Below, piece after piece: positions 15,858 through 25,049 of a stretch of 64,000 bases of DNA. Positions within the stretch are counted from its first letter, which is position 1. Every line of letters starts with the position of its first letter. This DNA is from JABDIY01 sp963751955 (lineage in GTDB: Bacteria; Actinomycetota; Acidimicrobiia; Acidimicrobiales; SZUA-35): positions 781,780 through 845,779 of the forward strand of contig CAVVWM010000002.1 in NCBI GenBank assembly GCA_963751955.1, given 5' to 3'. A program made the position numbers and the translations under genes. The notes beneath the pieces are model-generated. The model had not been told where the DNA came from. It was given only the letters and a program-made list of their open reading frames with translations, and searched no databases.

Positions 15858-17417
15858 ATGCCGCTACGACGACTTACGGTCGCGTTTGTGATCGCTGTCG
15901 TTATCGGCCTCATCGGGGCGACGCCAGTACATGCGACCTCGACGGACGCAGTTGGCGGTGATGCGGTTACGGGCGATTACGGCGATGTTCTGCGGGAGTT
16001 GGCGAAGCTTGCCGCCGAGAACGGCCTGCAATTGCCACCGTCGCAGGATGACGGCATACATGTTTCGTACGAGGAAGCAGTGCCAGCTGAGGCACGAACT
16101 GTCATCGACTCAGTCCTCGATGAGTTCCAATCGGTCTTGGTCCTACCGGCGAACACCGTACAAATCGCAGTCGGCTGGAAGCCCCAATCTTCGCTGGGCG
16201 TCGGCGGTCCGGTGATCGTCAGCCGTGGAGGTCGGTACTATCCTGCCACGGTTGCCGATGCACGTTTTGGTGGTCAACATGCGAGCGGCCCGGTCGACGG
16301 CTTTGTATCTATGGGATCCACGCAACCCTGGCACTTCGGGGCGAGCGCCAGTGTTCCGGAGAATTTGTACGATTTCCGGTCCGCTTTTACCCATGAGTTC
16401 GTACACGCTCTCGGCTTCACCGTGGAAACCGAGGTAGATCGCGAGGGCCTCACGGTTCTGACCGGGCGTACCGAGCAATTTGATCGCAGTCTGTACTCGG
16501 GTGGCCGTCGTCTTGTCGAGTTGGATCCCGCCGAACAATCAGCAGCGTTTGCTGACGATGACGTGTGGCTCGATATCGGTGGTGGAAGATTGTTCCCGCT
16601 CAAGGCGGACGGGCTGAGTGCGCGATCACATTTCGCGAACGCGATCTCGTCAACTGACACAGAGCCTGGGGCGTTGATGTATGCCGGCTTGATCAAAGGT
16701 GTTCGGCATGAACTCGACGGACCTGTTATCGGGACGCTAGCTCGGCTCGGCTTTGCCACGGCGGCGCCGCCTCAAGCTCCACAGGACGTTGTTTCGGACG
16801 GAGCAGCACTTCGGTGGAGGGTTGACCTTTCCGCAAGTGCTCCACCACCAGAAACAATCCAGGTCGTGCTCTTTCGGAGCGGCGCCGTTATCGGAACAAC
16901 CGATCTGCCCGGTGCGGTCGAGCGCTACGTGCTCCCCGGTGGCGCGAAACCCGACACTGCCGAAATCCGTACCGTGGCTGCGACGGGTTCGGCTTCGATT
17001 GCGCGGCTCGCGATCCCACGGCCTTTGATGAGGTCTGCGACCACGCTGAAGGAACTCGTGGCAGCCGACGACTATCGGCCGGAATACGGAGACGTGCTCC
17101 GCCTGTATTGGGCGTTTTTCAACAGGGAGCCCGATATCGCCGGCGCGAAGTACTGGGTTGGGCTGCATCAATCCGGCATCTCGATCGACCGTATCGCAGG
17201 GGCATTTGCCAGCTCGGGCGAATTCGGTGGCCGTTATGGAGCCCTCGGTAACGAGCGCTACATGCAAGCCATCTATCTCAACGTGCTTGGTCGGATATCT
17301 GATGGAGCGGGTTTCGCGTACTGGTTAGGACTGCTTTCGTCAGGGCGCCTAGATCGCGGGTCGGTCGTGCGTTGGATCGCCACGTCACGCGAGTTCGTCG
17401 CAGCCCACCCATACTGA
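15858..17417 (+). CDS. Secreted HExxH metalloprotease-like protein with C-terminal DUF4214 domain
   Basis: From ATG 15858 the N terminus is a classic Sec signal (MPLRRLTVAF, a hydrophobic run, then ATPVHA), so this start is preferred to ATG 15774, which would place 28 residues before it. A zinc-protease motif HEFVHALGF begins near residue 179. The C terminus is a DUF4214 module: LRLYWAFFNREPDIAGAKYW, then a second half ending FAYWLGLL and SVVRWIATSREF. DUF4214 occurs in cell-surface proteins and has no agreed function. The third metal ligand of a full metzincin HExxHxxGxxH motif is not obvious, so activity is unproven. A similar protein lies at 19912. Confidence 0.75.
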   Translation: MPLRRLTVAFVIAVVIGLIGATPVHATSTDAVGGDAVTGDYGDVLRELAKLAAENGLQLPPSQDDGIHVSYEEAVPAEARTVIDSVLDEFQSVLVLPANTVQIAVGWKPQSSLGVGGPVIVSRGGRYYPATVADARFGGQHASGPVDGFVSMGSTQPWHFGASASVPENLYDFRSAFTHEFVHALGFTVETEVDREGLTVLTGRTEQFDRSLYSGGRRLVELDPAEQSAAFADDDVWLDIGGGRLFPLKADGLSARSHFANAISSTDTEPGALMYAGLIKGVRHELDGPVIGTLARLGFATAAPPQAPQDVVSDGAALRWRVDLSASAPPPETIQVVLFRSGAVIGTTDLPGAVERYVLPGGAKPDTAEIRTVAATGSASIARLAIPRPLMRSATTLKELVAADDYRPEYGDVLRLYWAFFNREPDIAGAKYWVGLHQSGISIDRIAGAFASSGEFGGRYGALGNERYMQAIYLNVLGRISDGAGFAYWLGLLSSGRLDRGSVVRWIATSREFVAAHPY

Positions 17418-17476
17418 GGCCGTCTTTGGGATCCCTGACCTACCGCTTAGGGCGTTGGCACGTTACCGTCTGAGGC

Positions 17477-18367
17477 GTGACCCTCATTGGTGAAGCGATC
17501 GGTGCGGCTCAACGCATCGGTGGGAAAGCAATGATGGACCTCATTGCGGGCGATGAGCGTCTCTCGGCCGGTGAGCTCGCCAGCGCCTCAGACCCTGGAC
17601 TGTTCGGTCCTGCCTCGATGATGTGGCGAGTGAATGGCGATTCCTCGGCATTGGTCGGTGGGATTCGAAGTCTGCTTCTTCAGTCGCTGCACCCGCTTGC
17701 GATGGCGGGGGTCGACCAACACAGTGACTACCGAGAGGACCCGTGGGGGCGCCTCAATCGGACTGGCCGTTTCGTTGCGGCAACTACCTTTGGTTCCACC
17801 GCAACAGCTCGACATCAGATGGAGGTTGTGCGATCAATCCACTCCTCGGTCGAGGGGCTTGATCGTCACAATCGACCCTACGCCGCCAGTGATCCGCATC
17901 TACTCCGGTGGGTGCACGTGGTTCAGGTCGACAGTTTCCTTGAGGCTTTCCGCCGCCACGGATCGTGTCGCCTCAGCGATGCTGAGCAAGACCAGTATGT
18001 GCTGGAGTCAGCGATTGTCGGTCGAGGTCTGGGCGCCACGCACCTTCCCGAAACCGTAGCGAGACTCAGGGGGTGCTTACATGACTATCGAAGCGAACTC
18101 GAATCGACCCCTGAGGCGCGGGCTGCGGTGAGATTCCTGGCATTCCCACCACATCTGCATTTCGTTGGTCGCGCCCCCTACGGAGTGCTGTTCGCGTCCG
18201 CATCAGCTTCGCTACCGGCGTACGCTCAGCGAATGCTCCGGCTGCCGGTCGTGCCCTTTTCCGACCAGCTCCTGGTCCGGCCTGCTGCTTCGGTTCTCGC
18301 CAAAGGACTTGGTTGGTTCATGGCAGGTACCGACCGCGAAGACTCCTTGCACGATCGCCTCCAGTAG
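17477..18367 (+). CDS. MpaB/rubber-oxygenase-like protein (DUF2236)
   Basis: 296 residues from GTG 17477. The family features are LFGPASMMWRVNGD, LLLQSLHPLAMAGVDQHSDYREDPWGRL, FVAATTFG and RWVHVVQVDSF. Conserved His residues in such segments are expected to hold a b-type heme in latex-clearing proteins of this superfamily. No signal peptide is seen. The substrate cannot be read from sequence, and 'oxygenase' should be taken as a family name. It ends 6 bases from the convergent pgi gene. Confidence 0.8.
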   Translation: MTLIGEAIGAAQRIGGKAMMDLIAGDERLSAGELASASDPGLFGPASMMWRVNGDSSALVGGIRSLLLQSLHPLAMAGVDQHSDYREDPWGRLNRTGRFVAATTFGSTATARHQMEVVRSIHSSVEGLDRHNRPYAASDPHLLRWVHVVQVDSFLEAFRRHGSCRLSDAEQDQYVLESAIVGRGLGATHLPETVARLRGCLHDYRSELESTPEARAAVRFLAFPPHLHFVGRAPYGVLFASASASLPAYAQRMLRLPVVPFSDQLLVRPAASVLAKGLGWFMAGTDREDSLHDRLQ

Positions 18368-18373
18368 CAGATC

Positions 18374-19888
18374 CTACGCGTCGAGAAACTCTGTCATAGC
18401 TACCCTTCCGACCCGAGCTCCGAGGTTCTGGAGCGCTCGGTAATCCCCGGCAGCCTGGGCCGCCTTCAACTGGCCGAATGTGAACTGTGCGCCCGGAATG
18501 TCAACGTCAGTGCGGTCTTCGGAAACCACCTGAGCGGTGACGAAGCGTTTCGGCTTGCCCTTGTGAAGCTGCCCAGTGGAGTGAAGGTAGCGGGGGCCAA
18601 TCCCGAAAGTGGTGGGCACAGCGAGTCTCACTCCGAGCTCGCAGAGCTTGCGCTTCAGCCGGTCTGCGGTACTCGAGGCTCCATCGACATAGGCAGAGAG
18701 GTTGAGGACGTCGCCTGGTTTGACTTGAGCAAACAGGTCCGGGACCGGAGTCAGCTGTATGGCCGGAACACCGGAGCGGAGAAGGTCCTTTGTTGCGTCC
18801 TTCGTTGACGCCACATTGGGTTGGTCAAACGGGTTGACTCCGAGCACGACACCGGCGACGGCAGTCGCGAACTCCCACAACATCACAAGAGCACCGATGT
18901 CGACCACGTCAGAAAGCGAGATTCGGATTGTGGGAGCACCTTGAGGGATGCACTCGACTCCCGGAGGGGACCCGATGATTACAAAGACGCGGTCATCGCC
19001 ATACACCTCAACCGAGGGTGGCTCATCAATGATCGGCACGATGCCCTGCCCACCCTTTCCGGTTGACTCAGCCAAGAGTTGTTCGAGCCAAACACCAAGA
19101 GGACGTATCCGCGGATCAAGAAGCAGTGTGGCCTTGTCCCGCCCGTGCTGGGCGGCCACGGCCAGGCACGCCCCTAGGATCACGCCGGCATTGTCCTGGG
19201 CAGGTCGGCGCAATGCTGGAACCATTTGGCCTGCTGTCCGCAGCAGCTCAGCGATGGGTGCTCCCACCAACGCTCCCGGGAGCAGCCCGAAGTATGACAA
19301 GGCCGAGAAACGACCGCCGATGTCACTGCGATTCAGAAACACCCGCCGATACCCATTCCTGTCAGCGACGGTGATGAACTCGGATCCGGGATCGGTGATC
19401 ACCGTGAACTGTGAGCCTCGTTGGAGTCGGCTCCAGAATGTCTCCAACTGACTCTGGGTCTCGATCGTGGTTCCGCTCTTGGACGCACCTACGAAAAGCG
19501 TGTCGGTGATCTCGCGGTCGTGGAGGATCCGATCCAAGGCCGCAGGGTCAGTGGTGTCGATAACCGACAGTGGGAGGCCTTCAGCCGAGTGAAACGTTCG
19601 GGCCAGCACTTCGGGAAATAGGGACGATCCCCCCATTCCGCACACCACCACCTTGGTGAGTCCGTCAGCCCTGACCCCGGCTGCGAACATCTCCATTTCC
19701 GACACGGACGCGTCCATCTCAGGAAGTACATGCAGCCATCCGAGACGGTCCGAAATCTCGGTCGGGTCGGCTGACCACAGTGTGTAGTCACCGTCCCAGA
19801 TTCTTTGCACCGCATCGACCGAATCCAGAGAATCCAGCGTCACTGTTACCGGTTCATGTAATGGTCCGAGAGCTGACGACAGTTCCAT
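18374..19888 (-). CDS. pgi: Glucose-6-phosphate isomerase
   Basis: 504 residues from ATG 19888; a longer start at 19945 would run into the divergent gene. The two SIS folds show GASKSGTTIET (sugar-phosphate loop), the catalytic Glu region LEQLLAESTGKGGQG and the His region FGIGPRYLHSTGQLHKGKP. The last stretch is typical of the isomerase half of actinobacterial transaldolase-isomerase fusions, but no transaldolase domain is attached here. It interconverts glucose 6-phosphate and fructose 6-phosphate. Confidence 0.88.
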   Translation of the reverse strand: MELSSALGPLHEPVTVTLDSLDSVDAVQRIWDGDYTLWSADPTEISDRLGWLHVLPEMDASVSEMEMFAAGVRADGLTKVVVCGMGGSSLFPEVLARTFHSAEGLPLSVIDTTDPAALDRILHDREITDTLFVGASKSGTTIETQSQLETFWSRLQRGSQFTVITDPGSEFITVADRNGYRRVFLNRSDIGGRFSALSYFGLLPGALVGAPIAELLRTAGQMVPALRRPAQDNAGVILGACLAVAAQHGRDKATLLLDPRIRPLGVWLEQLLAESTGKGGQGIVPIIDEPPSVEVYGDDRVFVIIGSPPGVECIPQGAPTIRISLSDVVDIGALVMLWEFATAVAGVVLGVNPFDQPNVASTKDATKDLLRSGVPAIQLTPVPDLFAQVKPGDVLNLSAYVDGASSTADRLKRKLCELGVRLAVPTTFGIGPRYLHSTGQLHKGKPKRFVTAQVVSEDRTDVDIPGAQFTFGQLKAAQAAGDYRALQNLGARVGRVAMTEFLDA

Positions 19889-19911
19889 GGGGAGGAGCCT
19901 ACGCTTCAGGT

Positions 19912-22269
19912 GTGTCCCCAAGTCCCCTGCGCCACGTGCAGACACGTCGGCGCAGTCTGACCAGGGCTGGGACCGGTCAGCGAATCATGGGAGCGTCGAT
20001 CCTGGTTGTCGTTGTTGTTTTGGCCGGACTAGTGACTACGGCAGCAGCCGATTCTGAGAACGGGGCCCCGGTACTCGAGCGTCGCTCGGTGCCCGGAGTG
20101 ATCGAGACCGTGGATGGTGTACCGCCAACCAAACCTGTCCGACCGCTCCACCGCCCGGCTCGGTCGCTCGCCGCTGGTGCCCAGGATCTTGCTCGAATCA
20201 CGGGTCCAAGCCTGGGGCGTCGGATCGATGGAACGATGACGACGACATATGAAGCACCTACCCCGTCGAACGTACGAGGTGTCGTTGATGCTGCTGTTGC
20301 CTCCTGGGATGAGTCGCTGACGCTCTCGCCCTCGGCGCCACTGGAAATCTCAGTGCTCTGGAGCGATCTCGGCCCCCGTCTGCTCGGTCAGGCGGGGACT
20401 GAAGGCGAGTATCGGGACCGCGAACAGTTTCCCACAGACCGGTGGTACCCGGCCGCTCTCGCCAACCAGCTCGCCAACTTCGACGTCAACGGCGCTCAAA
20501 CCCCCGAGATCTTGATCGAGCTCAACAGTGGTCTCGGCGATGACTGGTACATCGGCACAGATGGCACTCCTGCTTTTGGCCAGATCGACCTCTACTCGGT
20601 GGTTTTGCACGAGATCGCCCACGGACTCGGGTTCCTCGGCTCGGCCACCGCAACTCGCACCGGCACGGTTCGAGTCGACCATTCGCCGCCATCCATCTAC
20701 GACGACTTCGTTCTGAACGCTGATGGCCAACGCCTCGTCGATCTCGACAATGCATCAGCAGTGGCTGCTCTAACGTCCCGCTCCCTGAGGTTCGACATTG
20801 GGTTCGGACGTTTGATGCCGCTGTCGGCCCCCAGTAGGTTCGTCAACGGGTCCTCCTACAGCCACTTCGATGAAAGCATTCCTGAGAGCGAAGCAGGTGC
20901 CATGATGACGCCGGCGTTGAAGAACGGCGAAGTGCAGCGCCACATCGATGCAGCTGTCCTTGGAGTCCTTGACCAAGTTGGGTGGGATCTCGATACACCG
21001 TTGATGCAGCCCACGATTGCCGAGGTCGAGGCCCACTCCGGCGCACTCGAAATGGTGTGGTCCGAGGACTGGTCGCAGCGTTCTGCTTTGTCGATGAGCT
21101 ATGAGATCAGCGTCTCCCCTCGAGCTTCGTCCGAAGCGAGTCCGCCCCCCATTCTCCGGCTGGTCGAAGCCGGACGCACCGGTTCGATCAGTCTGCAAGG
21201 ACTGCAAAACGGCACGGCCTACGGCATCGCCATCACGGGCAAGCGGCCGAACCATTCCGCAGGGTCATCGGCCCGAACCTCGGTCCTTCTACCCTCAAAC
21301 CCAAATCCAGTAAAAGACCTCGTCAACGGGCCGATCGGCGGTGTGACCTTGACCTGGCGCCCTCCCGTCGCCACGGGAGAGCCGGTGACTGGTTACGAGG
21401 TGCAGTATCGAAACGCGTCCGACATCGAGTGGGTCACCGAGACCACAACCAGCACCGAATGGACGGGGTCCCTACGCACGGGCAGGTATTGGTTCCGGGT
21501 ACGAGGGGTGAATCGGACCGGTGGCGGGCTGTGGACTGAGTCGGGGCTCATAGGATTGAGTGCAGGTCCGGTGAGGCCGATGCCTTTGGATGGACAACTC
21601 GGCCGACTCTATGCTGCGTATCTGGGCCGACGAGCTGATGCGCGAGGCATGGAATACTGGCGAAACGTCCGAGCCAATGGAACCTCGCTCGAAGCAGTCG
21701 CCGAATCGTTCGGTCGGTCAAGAGAGTTCAGAATGACCTACGGCGATCTCTCCGACACACAGTTCGTGGAACGTCTGTACCAGATCGTTCTCGAGCGGTC
21801 ACCTGATCCGGATGGTTATGACTATTGGCTCGGGATGTTGAAGGGGGGCTCATCACGAGGCTCGGTTGTTCTTGCCTTCAGCGAAAGCCCGGAGTTCATT
21901 CGTACCACTAGCACAGCCGCCCCGCAGTCCTCTGCGGACGGCGCCGTGGAGCGCATGCACATAGCACTGCTTCATAGAGCACCGACTCCAACCCAGCTGG
22001 CCGCTTTGCGGCGGGGTCAAGCGTCGGTTGACCTCAGCGGTCTCGCATCGATAGCGGGCAAACTTCGCCGCACACCCGAATTCGGCGTGCTTTGGGGCAC
22101 CACAGACGAGCGCGAACTACTTGAAGCGATCGCAAGTTCAGTTGGAGAAACTGAGAGAGCTGTGGCCCGACTACTGACCCGACTGGCCGACGGGGAGTCT
22201 TTCGACCGGCTTCTCGTCGAGCTCACCCAGTCGGCCGCGTTCGTAGTCATCACTGGGACCGCTCCCTAG
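19912..22269 (+). CDS. Secreted HExxH metalloprotease-like protein with Fn3 and DUF4214 domains
   Basis: GTG 19912 or GTG 19936 gives a basic n-region (QTRRRSLTRAGTGQR) before the hydrophobic ASILVVVVVLAGLV and a TTAAAD cleavage region; ATG 19987 would leave the signal uncharged. A zinc-site motif HEIAHGLGFLGS begins near residue 233. After it come two fibronectin-III-like segments (the second contains GYEVQYRNASDIEW and YWFRVRGVNRTGGG) and a DUF4214 module (LYAAYLGRRADARGMEYW, YQIVLERSPDPDGYDYWLGML). It resembles the 15858 protein in layout but is longer. Inferred role: exported hydrolase with carbohydrate- or surface-binding modules. It is divergent from pgi with little intergenic space. 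Confidence 0.75.
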   Translation: MSPSPLRHVQTRRRSLTRAGTGQRIMGASILVVVVVLAGLVTTAAADSENGAPVLERRSVPGVIETVDGVPPTKPVRPLHRPARSLAAGAQDLARITGPSLGRRIDGTMTTTYEAPTPSNVRGVVDAAVASWDESLTLSPSAPLEISVLWSDLGPRLLGQAGTEGEYRDREQFPTDRWYPAALANQLANFDVNGAQTPEILIELNSGLGDDWYIGTDGTPAFGQIDLYSVVLHEIAHGLGFLGSATATRTGTVRVDHSPPSIYDDFVLNADGQRLVDLDNASAVAALTSRSLRFDIGFGRLMPLSAPSRFVNGSSYSHFDESIPESEAGAMMTPALKNGEVQRHIDAAVLGVLDQVGWDLDTPLMQPTIAEVEAHSGALEMVWSEDWSQRSALSMSYEISVSPRASSEASPPPILRLVEAGRTGSISLQGLQNGTAYGIAITGKRPNHSAGSSARTSVLLPSNPNPVKDLVNGPIGGVTLTWRPPVATGEPVTGYEVQYRNASDIEWVTETTTSTEWTGSLRTGRYWFRVRGVNRTGGGLWTESGLIGLSAGPVRPMPLDGQLGRLYAAYLGRRADARGMEYWRNVRANGTSLEAVAESFGRSREFRMTYGDLSDTQFVERLYQIVLERSPDPDGYDYWLGMLKGGSSRGSVVLAFSESPEFIRTTSTAAPQSSADGAVERMHIALLHRAPTPTQLAALRRGQASVDLSGLASIAGKLRRTPEFGVLWGTTDERELLEAIASSVGETERAVARLLTRLADGESFDRLLVELTQSAAFVVITGTAP

Positions 22270-22343
22270 CGCAGACGGGCACATCGAGCCGTTCAGTCGG
22301 GGGCTGCGTAGCACTTACATGTGATCGAAACGATTTGAAGTGG

Positions 22344-22370
22344 TTGACGCGGCGCGAGTGCCTCTACACT
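22344..22370 (+). promoter_or_regulatory. Candidate promoter, apparently leaderless
   Basis: TTGACG at 22344-22349 and TACACT at 22365-22370 are separated by 15 bases, slightly short for a sigma-70 type promoter. The expected transcription start, about 7 bases after the -10, coincides with the GTG at 22378. No Shine-Dalgarno lies before that GTG, which fits leaderless expression, common in actinobacteria. It would drive the whole cytochrome-ferredoxin cluster. Confidence 0.45.
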
Positions 22371-22377
22371 CTCGGCC

Positions 22378-23235
22378 GTGACTGAGATCCCCGAGCACTT
22401 GCTCAAGCGTTCCGCAGCGCGCCGAGGAACGGCCACCGGAGGCGACGGTGCAGCCGCCGATCAGTCGGCCTCCAAAGCGGTTGAAGCCACAGCTAGTTCC
22501 GGCCCTGCCGAGCCACCAGCAATTGTGCAAGCAGCCGCGGCAATTCCACACGACCCCGAGCCCGAACGGGCAAAGCCGCTGCCCGCGTTTGTGCAGGCCT
22601 CGCTTGCTCGCAAGAAAATGCCGATGTGGGCTATGGCGATTCCGTTTCTTGCTCTGCTGTGGGCGTACTCATTCGCCGGCACCATGCAACAACCTGAGGT
22701 CGAGGATCCGTTGTTCATCGAATCGGCCGCCCTCTACAGCTCTCAGGGATGTGCTGGTTGCCATGGCGCTGGTGGTGGCGGTGGCATCGGCTACCAGTTC
22801 TCCGATGGCGAGATCTATGCGACGTTTCCTGAACCGATCGACCAGATCGTCCACATAGCCCGGGGTTCGGCCGCCATCGCTGGCGAGGACTATGGCGATC
22901 CAGGACGTACCGGAGGTGTTCGAGTCTCCGGTGCCCGCGGCGTCATGCCCAACTACAACACTGGCGCCATCACTCAGAACGAGCTCGAGCTGATCGTGTT
23001 CCACGAACGAGCAACGCTCGGTGGCGAGGACACCAGCGGTGAGGCCTATCAGGAGTGGATGGAACACATGCGTGAGGTAGCCGAGGGGATCCTGCCCGAC
23101 CATGCCGTCGATGTTGAGTTGTTCCTAAGCTGCGCCGATCCGGAGTACACCCCCGGCGCCACCGGCAACCCCGAAGATCCCGAAGCATGCCCCGGCCCCC
23201 ATTCCGCTGATGCTGAAGAAGTCGCATCGGAGTAA
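22378..23235 (+). CDS. Membrane-anchored monoheme cytochrome c of the b6-type cluster
   Basis: 285 residues, GTG start. A long Ala/Pro-rich cytoplasmic N terminus begins TEIPEHLLKRS; a membrane span lies near residues 83-101; the heme motif CAGCH is at 125-129. Met residues after GARGVMPNYN could supply the axial ligand. The tail has further Cys (SCADPEY, EACPGP) of unknown role. It is the first gene of a tight cluster with ferredoxin, split cytochrome b, Rieske and diheme cytochrome c, so it is probably an electron carrier of that complex. The N-terminal IPEHL motif recurs in the subunit-IV-like protein at 25050. Confidence 0.82.
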   Translation: MTEIPEHLLKRSAARRGTATGGDGAAADQSASKAVEATASSGPAEPPAIVQAAAAIPHDPEPERAKPLPAFVQASLARKKMPMWAMAIPFLALLWAYSFAGTMQQPEVEDPLFIESAALYSSQGCAGCHGAGGGGGIGYQFSDGEIYATFPEPIDQIVHIARGSAAIAGEDYGDPGRTGGVRVSGARGVMPNYNTGAITQNELELIVFHERATLGGEDTSGEAYQEWMEHMREVAEGILPDHAVDVELFLSCADPEYTPGATGNPEDPEACPGPHSADAEEVASE

Positions 23236-23339
23236 CGCTCTGATTTCGCCCTCCCCTGTACCTAGCCGATAGATTGTGCAAGAATTCACAAAGTCCCCCA
23301 ATACACCTAGAAGACTGAATTTGTGAACAAGGAACTTCC

Positions 23340-23783
23340 ATGGTTGCTCTGATTCTCTCCATCTTCATCACAGCCGCTCTTGCTGGGATTGTGTACTTGT
23401 ACGCAAACCGCCGTGCGGCTGGAACTCCCGTCACATGGGGTGAAGCGATGGTCGGTGCCGTATACGCCTTCTTTCTCACGTTCATGGTCTTCGGAGTGGT
23501 GCCTCACCAGTGGCTCACCGTCGCTGAGAACGAGTGGAGCTTCCGGGCCGACCGCAAGTTCACCGCATGGGGTCTGATCACACCTCAGAGTGACGGTGGC
23601 TGGTTTCCGTTCGATATCACCCTCAGAGCGGTGTCGGACACGATCGCAGCCGTCATCTACATCATCGCCCTGGGAATCATGATCAAGATGTTCATCGACT
23701 GGCAGGGGCGGGGCGAGACCAAGAAGGGTTCTGACATCGTGTCCACATCCACCTATGGTCGACCGCTGGTGAAGCGGGGCTGA
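23340..23783 (+). CDS. Small membrane protein of unknown function in the cytochrome cluster
   Basis: 147 residues with an AAGGA ribosome-binding site before ATG 23340. Three hydrophobic segments are visible: near residues 3-22, 38-55 (VGAVYAFFLTFMVFGVV) and 100-117 (AAVIYIIALGIMIKMFI). Between the last two is a short loop with HQWLTVAENEWSFRAD. No cofactor motif is seen. Its stop is followed immediately by the GTG of the ferredoxin gene, which implies co-translation and a role in the same complex. I do not recognise the family. Confidence 0.75.
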   Translation: MVALILSIFITAALAGIVYLYANRRAAGTPVTWGEAMVGAVYAFFLTFMVFGVVPHQWLTVAENEWSFRADRKFTAWGLITPQSDGGWFPFDITLRAVSDTIAAVIYIIALGIMIKMFIDWQGRGETKKGSDIVSTSTYGRPLVKRG

Positions 23784-23784
23784 T

Positions 23785-24201
23785 GTGGGCTATCAGGACG
23801 CCAATCCTCCACTCCCGGAGTTCAGAGATGACTATGTACTCGTCGAGGTCGACGCCGACTATCTCGCCCGGGCGGTCAGGCCCAAACAGTTCATTCACAT
23901 CGACCAGTCCGAGTGCATCGCCTGTGAGGGGTGTGTCGACATCTGCCCGTGGAAGTGCATTCACATGCAGCCCACCGAAGCAGTGTCCGAGGCGTTTGGC
24001 ACCGTCAAACCCGGTGATGATCCAAACGATGCGTTCATCTTCACGATCGACGACGACGTCTGCACTCGCTGTGCCTTGTGTGTTGATCGTTGTCCCACAG
24101 GTGTCATCATCCTTGGCAAGATCGATCAAGCGTCACCCTTGGGTGACTACAACCAGCGAACCAACTCCCACGGCTATGGCTATGGCATGCGCCTCGCCTA
24201 G
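23785..24201 (+). CDS. 2[4Fe-4S] ferredoxin encoded inside the cytochrome b/Rieske cluster
   Basis: 138 residues from GTG 23785. Two classic cluster motifs are complete: CIACEGCVDICPWKC and CTRCALCVDRCPTG, each CxxCxxCxxxCP. The spacer between them is longer than in small bacterial ferredoxins, and N- and C-terminal extensions of about 45 and 30 residues flank the core. It has no membrane span, so it is probably cytoplasmic or bound to the complex. A ferredoxin between a small membrane protein and cytochrome b is not part of the standard actinobacterial qcrCAB operon. Confidence 0.88.
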   Translation: MGYQDANPPLPEFRDDYVLVEVDADYLARAVRPKQFIHIDQSECIACEGCVDICPWKCIHMQPTEAVSEAFGTVKPGDDPNDAFIFTIDDDVCTRCALCVDRCPTGVIILGKIDQASPLGDYNQRTNSHGYGYGMRLA

Positions 24202-24239
24202 CGGTCTGAATCCACGAAGTACGAAAAGGTCATAGATCC

Positions 24240-25031
24240 ATGGCGAAATCAATCCAAGACAAGCCAACACTGTCCGAGCGGGCGGGCGACGTCGCCCAGC
24301 AGACCGCGGACTCAGTGCAAGGCAGCCAGGCGTGGAACTCCATTTTCCGCCCCGGATCGGTGTTCCGGAAGGGTTACACCGACAGCCCCCGGAACCGCAG
24401 CTACGTGATCATGAATAGTGTGCTCTACCACTTGCACCCGGTGAAGGTGAAGCGCCATGCCGTGAAGGTGAGTTACACCCTTTGCCTCGGCGGGCTGAGC
24501 TTCTTCCTGTTCATTCTTCTCACGATCACCGGCATATTCTTGATGTTCTTCTATCGGCCCACAGCGGCTGCTGCCTGGGAAGACATCGCCACCCTCCAGA
24601 CCGGCGTGACCTTCGGCCTGCTCGTCCGCAACATGCACCGCTGGGGCGCCCACCTGATGGTGCTCTCGGTGTTCCTGCACATGGCCCGGGTTTTTTACCA
24701 CGGTGCGTACAAACCACCCCGAGAGTTCAACTGGGTAATCGGTGTGATGTTGCTCCAGTTCACGCTGCTCCTCTCCTTCACCGGTTACCTGCTTCCGTGG
24801 GATCAGCTCGCACTGTGGGCTGTCACCGTGGGAACCAACATGATGGGCTATACGCCCGTGTTCGGAAACGAGGTTCGTTTCGTGCTTCTCGGCGGTTCGG
24901 TGATCGGCCGAGAAACCTTGCTTCGTTGGTACGTCCTCCATGTGTTGTTATTGCCCTTCGTCACCGTCATCTTCCTCGCCATCCACTTCTGGAGGGTGCG
25001 CAAAGATGGTGGCATCTCTGGACCGCTGTAG
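24240..25031 (+). CDS. Cytochrome b6-like protein (N-terminal half of cytochrome b)
   Basis: 263 residues with AAAAGG before ATG 24240. An N-terminal extension of about 75 residues precedes four membrane helices. Heme ligands are H133/H147 (in MHRWGAH and FLHMARV) and H234/H249 (VLHVLL and AIHFWRV). The second pair is 15 apart, as in cytochrome b6; bc1-type cytochromes b have 14. Cys82 in LCLGG aligns with the Cys that attaches heme c(i) in cyanobacterial and Firmicutes b6. The end, RKDGGISGPL, matches the b6 C terminus. It carries quinone-site and heme functions of a split bc complex; the C-terminal half is the next gene. Confidence 0.9.
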   Translation: MAKSIQDKPTLSERAGDVAQQTADSVQGSQAWNSIFRPGSVFRKGYTDSPRNRSYVIMNSVLYHLHPVKVKRHAVKVSYTLCLGGLSFFLFILLTITGIFLMFFYRPTAAAAWEDIATLQTGVTFGLLVRNMHRWGAHLMVLSVFLHMARVFYHGAYKPPREFNWVIGVMLLQFTLLLSFTGYLLPWDQLALWAVTVGTNMMGYTPVFGNEVRFVLLGGSVIGRETLLRWYVLHVLLLPFVTVIFLAIHFWRVRKDGGISGPL

Positions 25032-25049
25032 ACCTGAAAGATCTGATCA

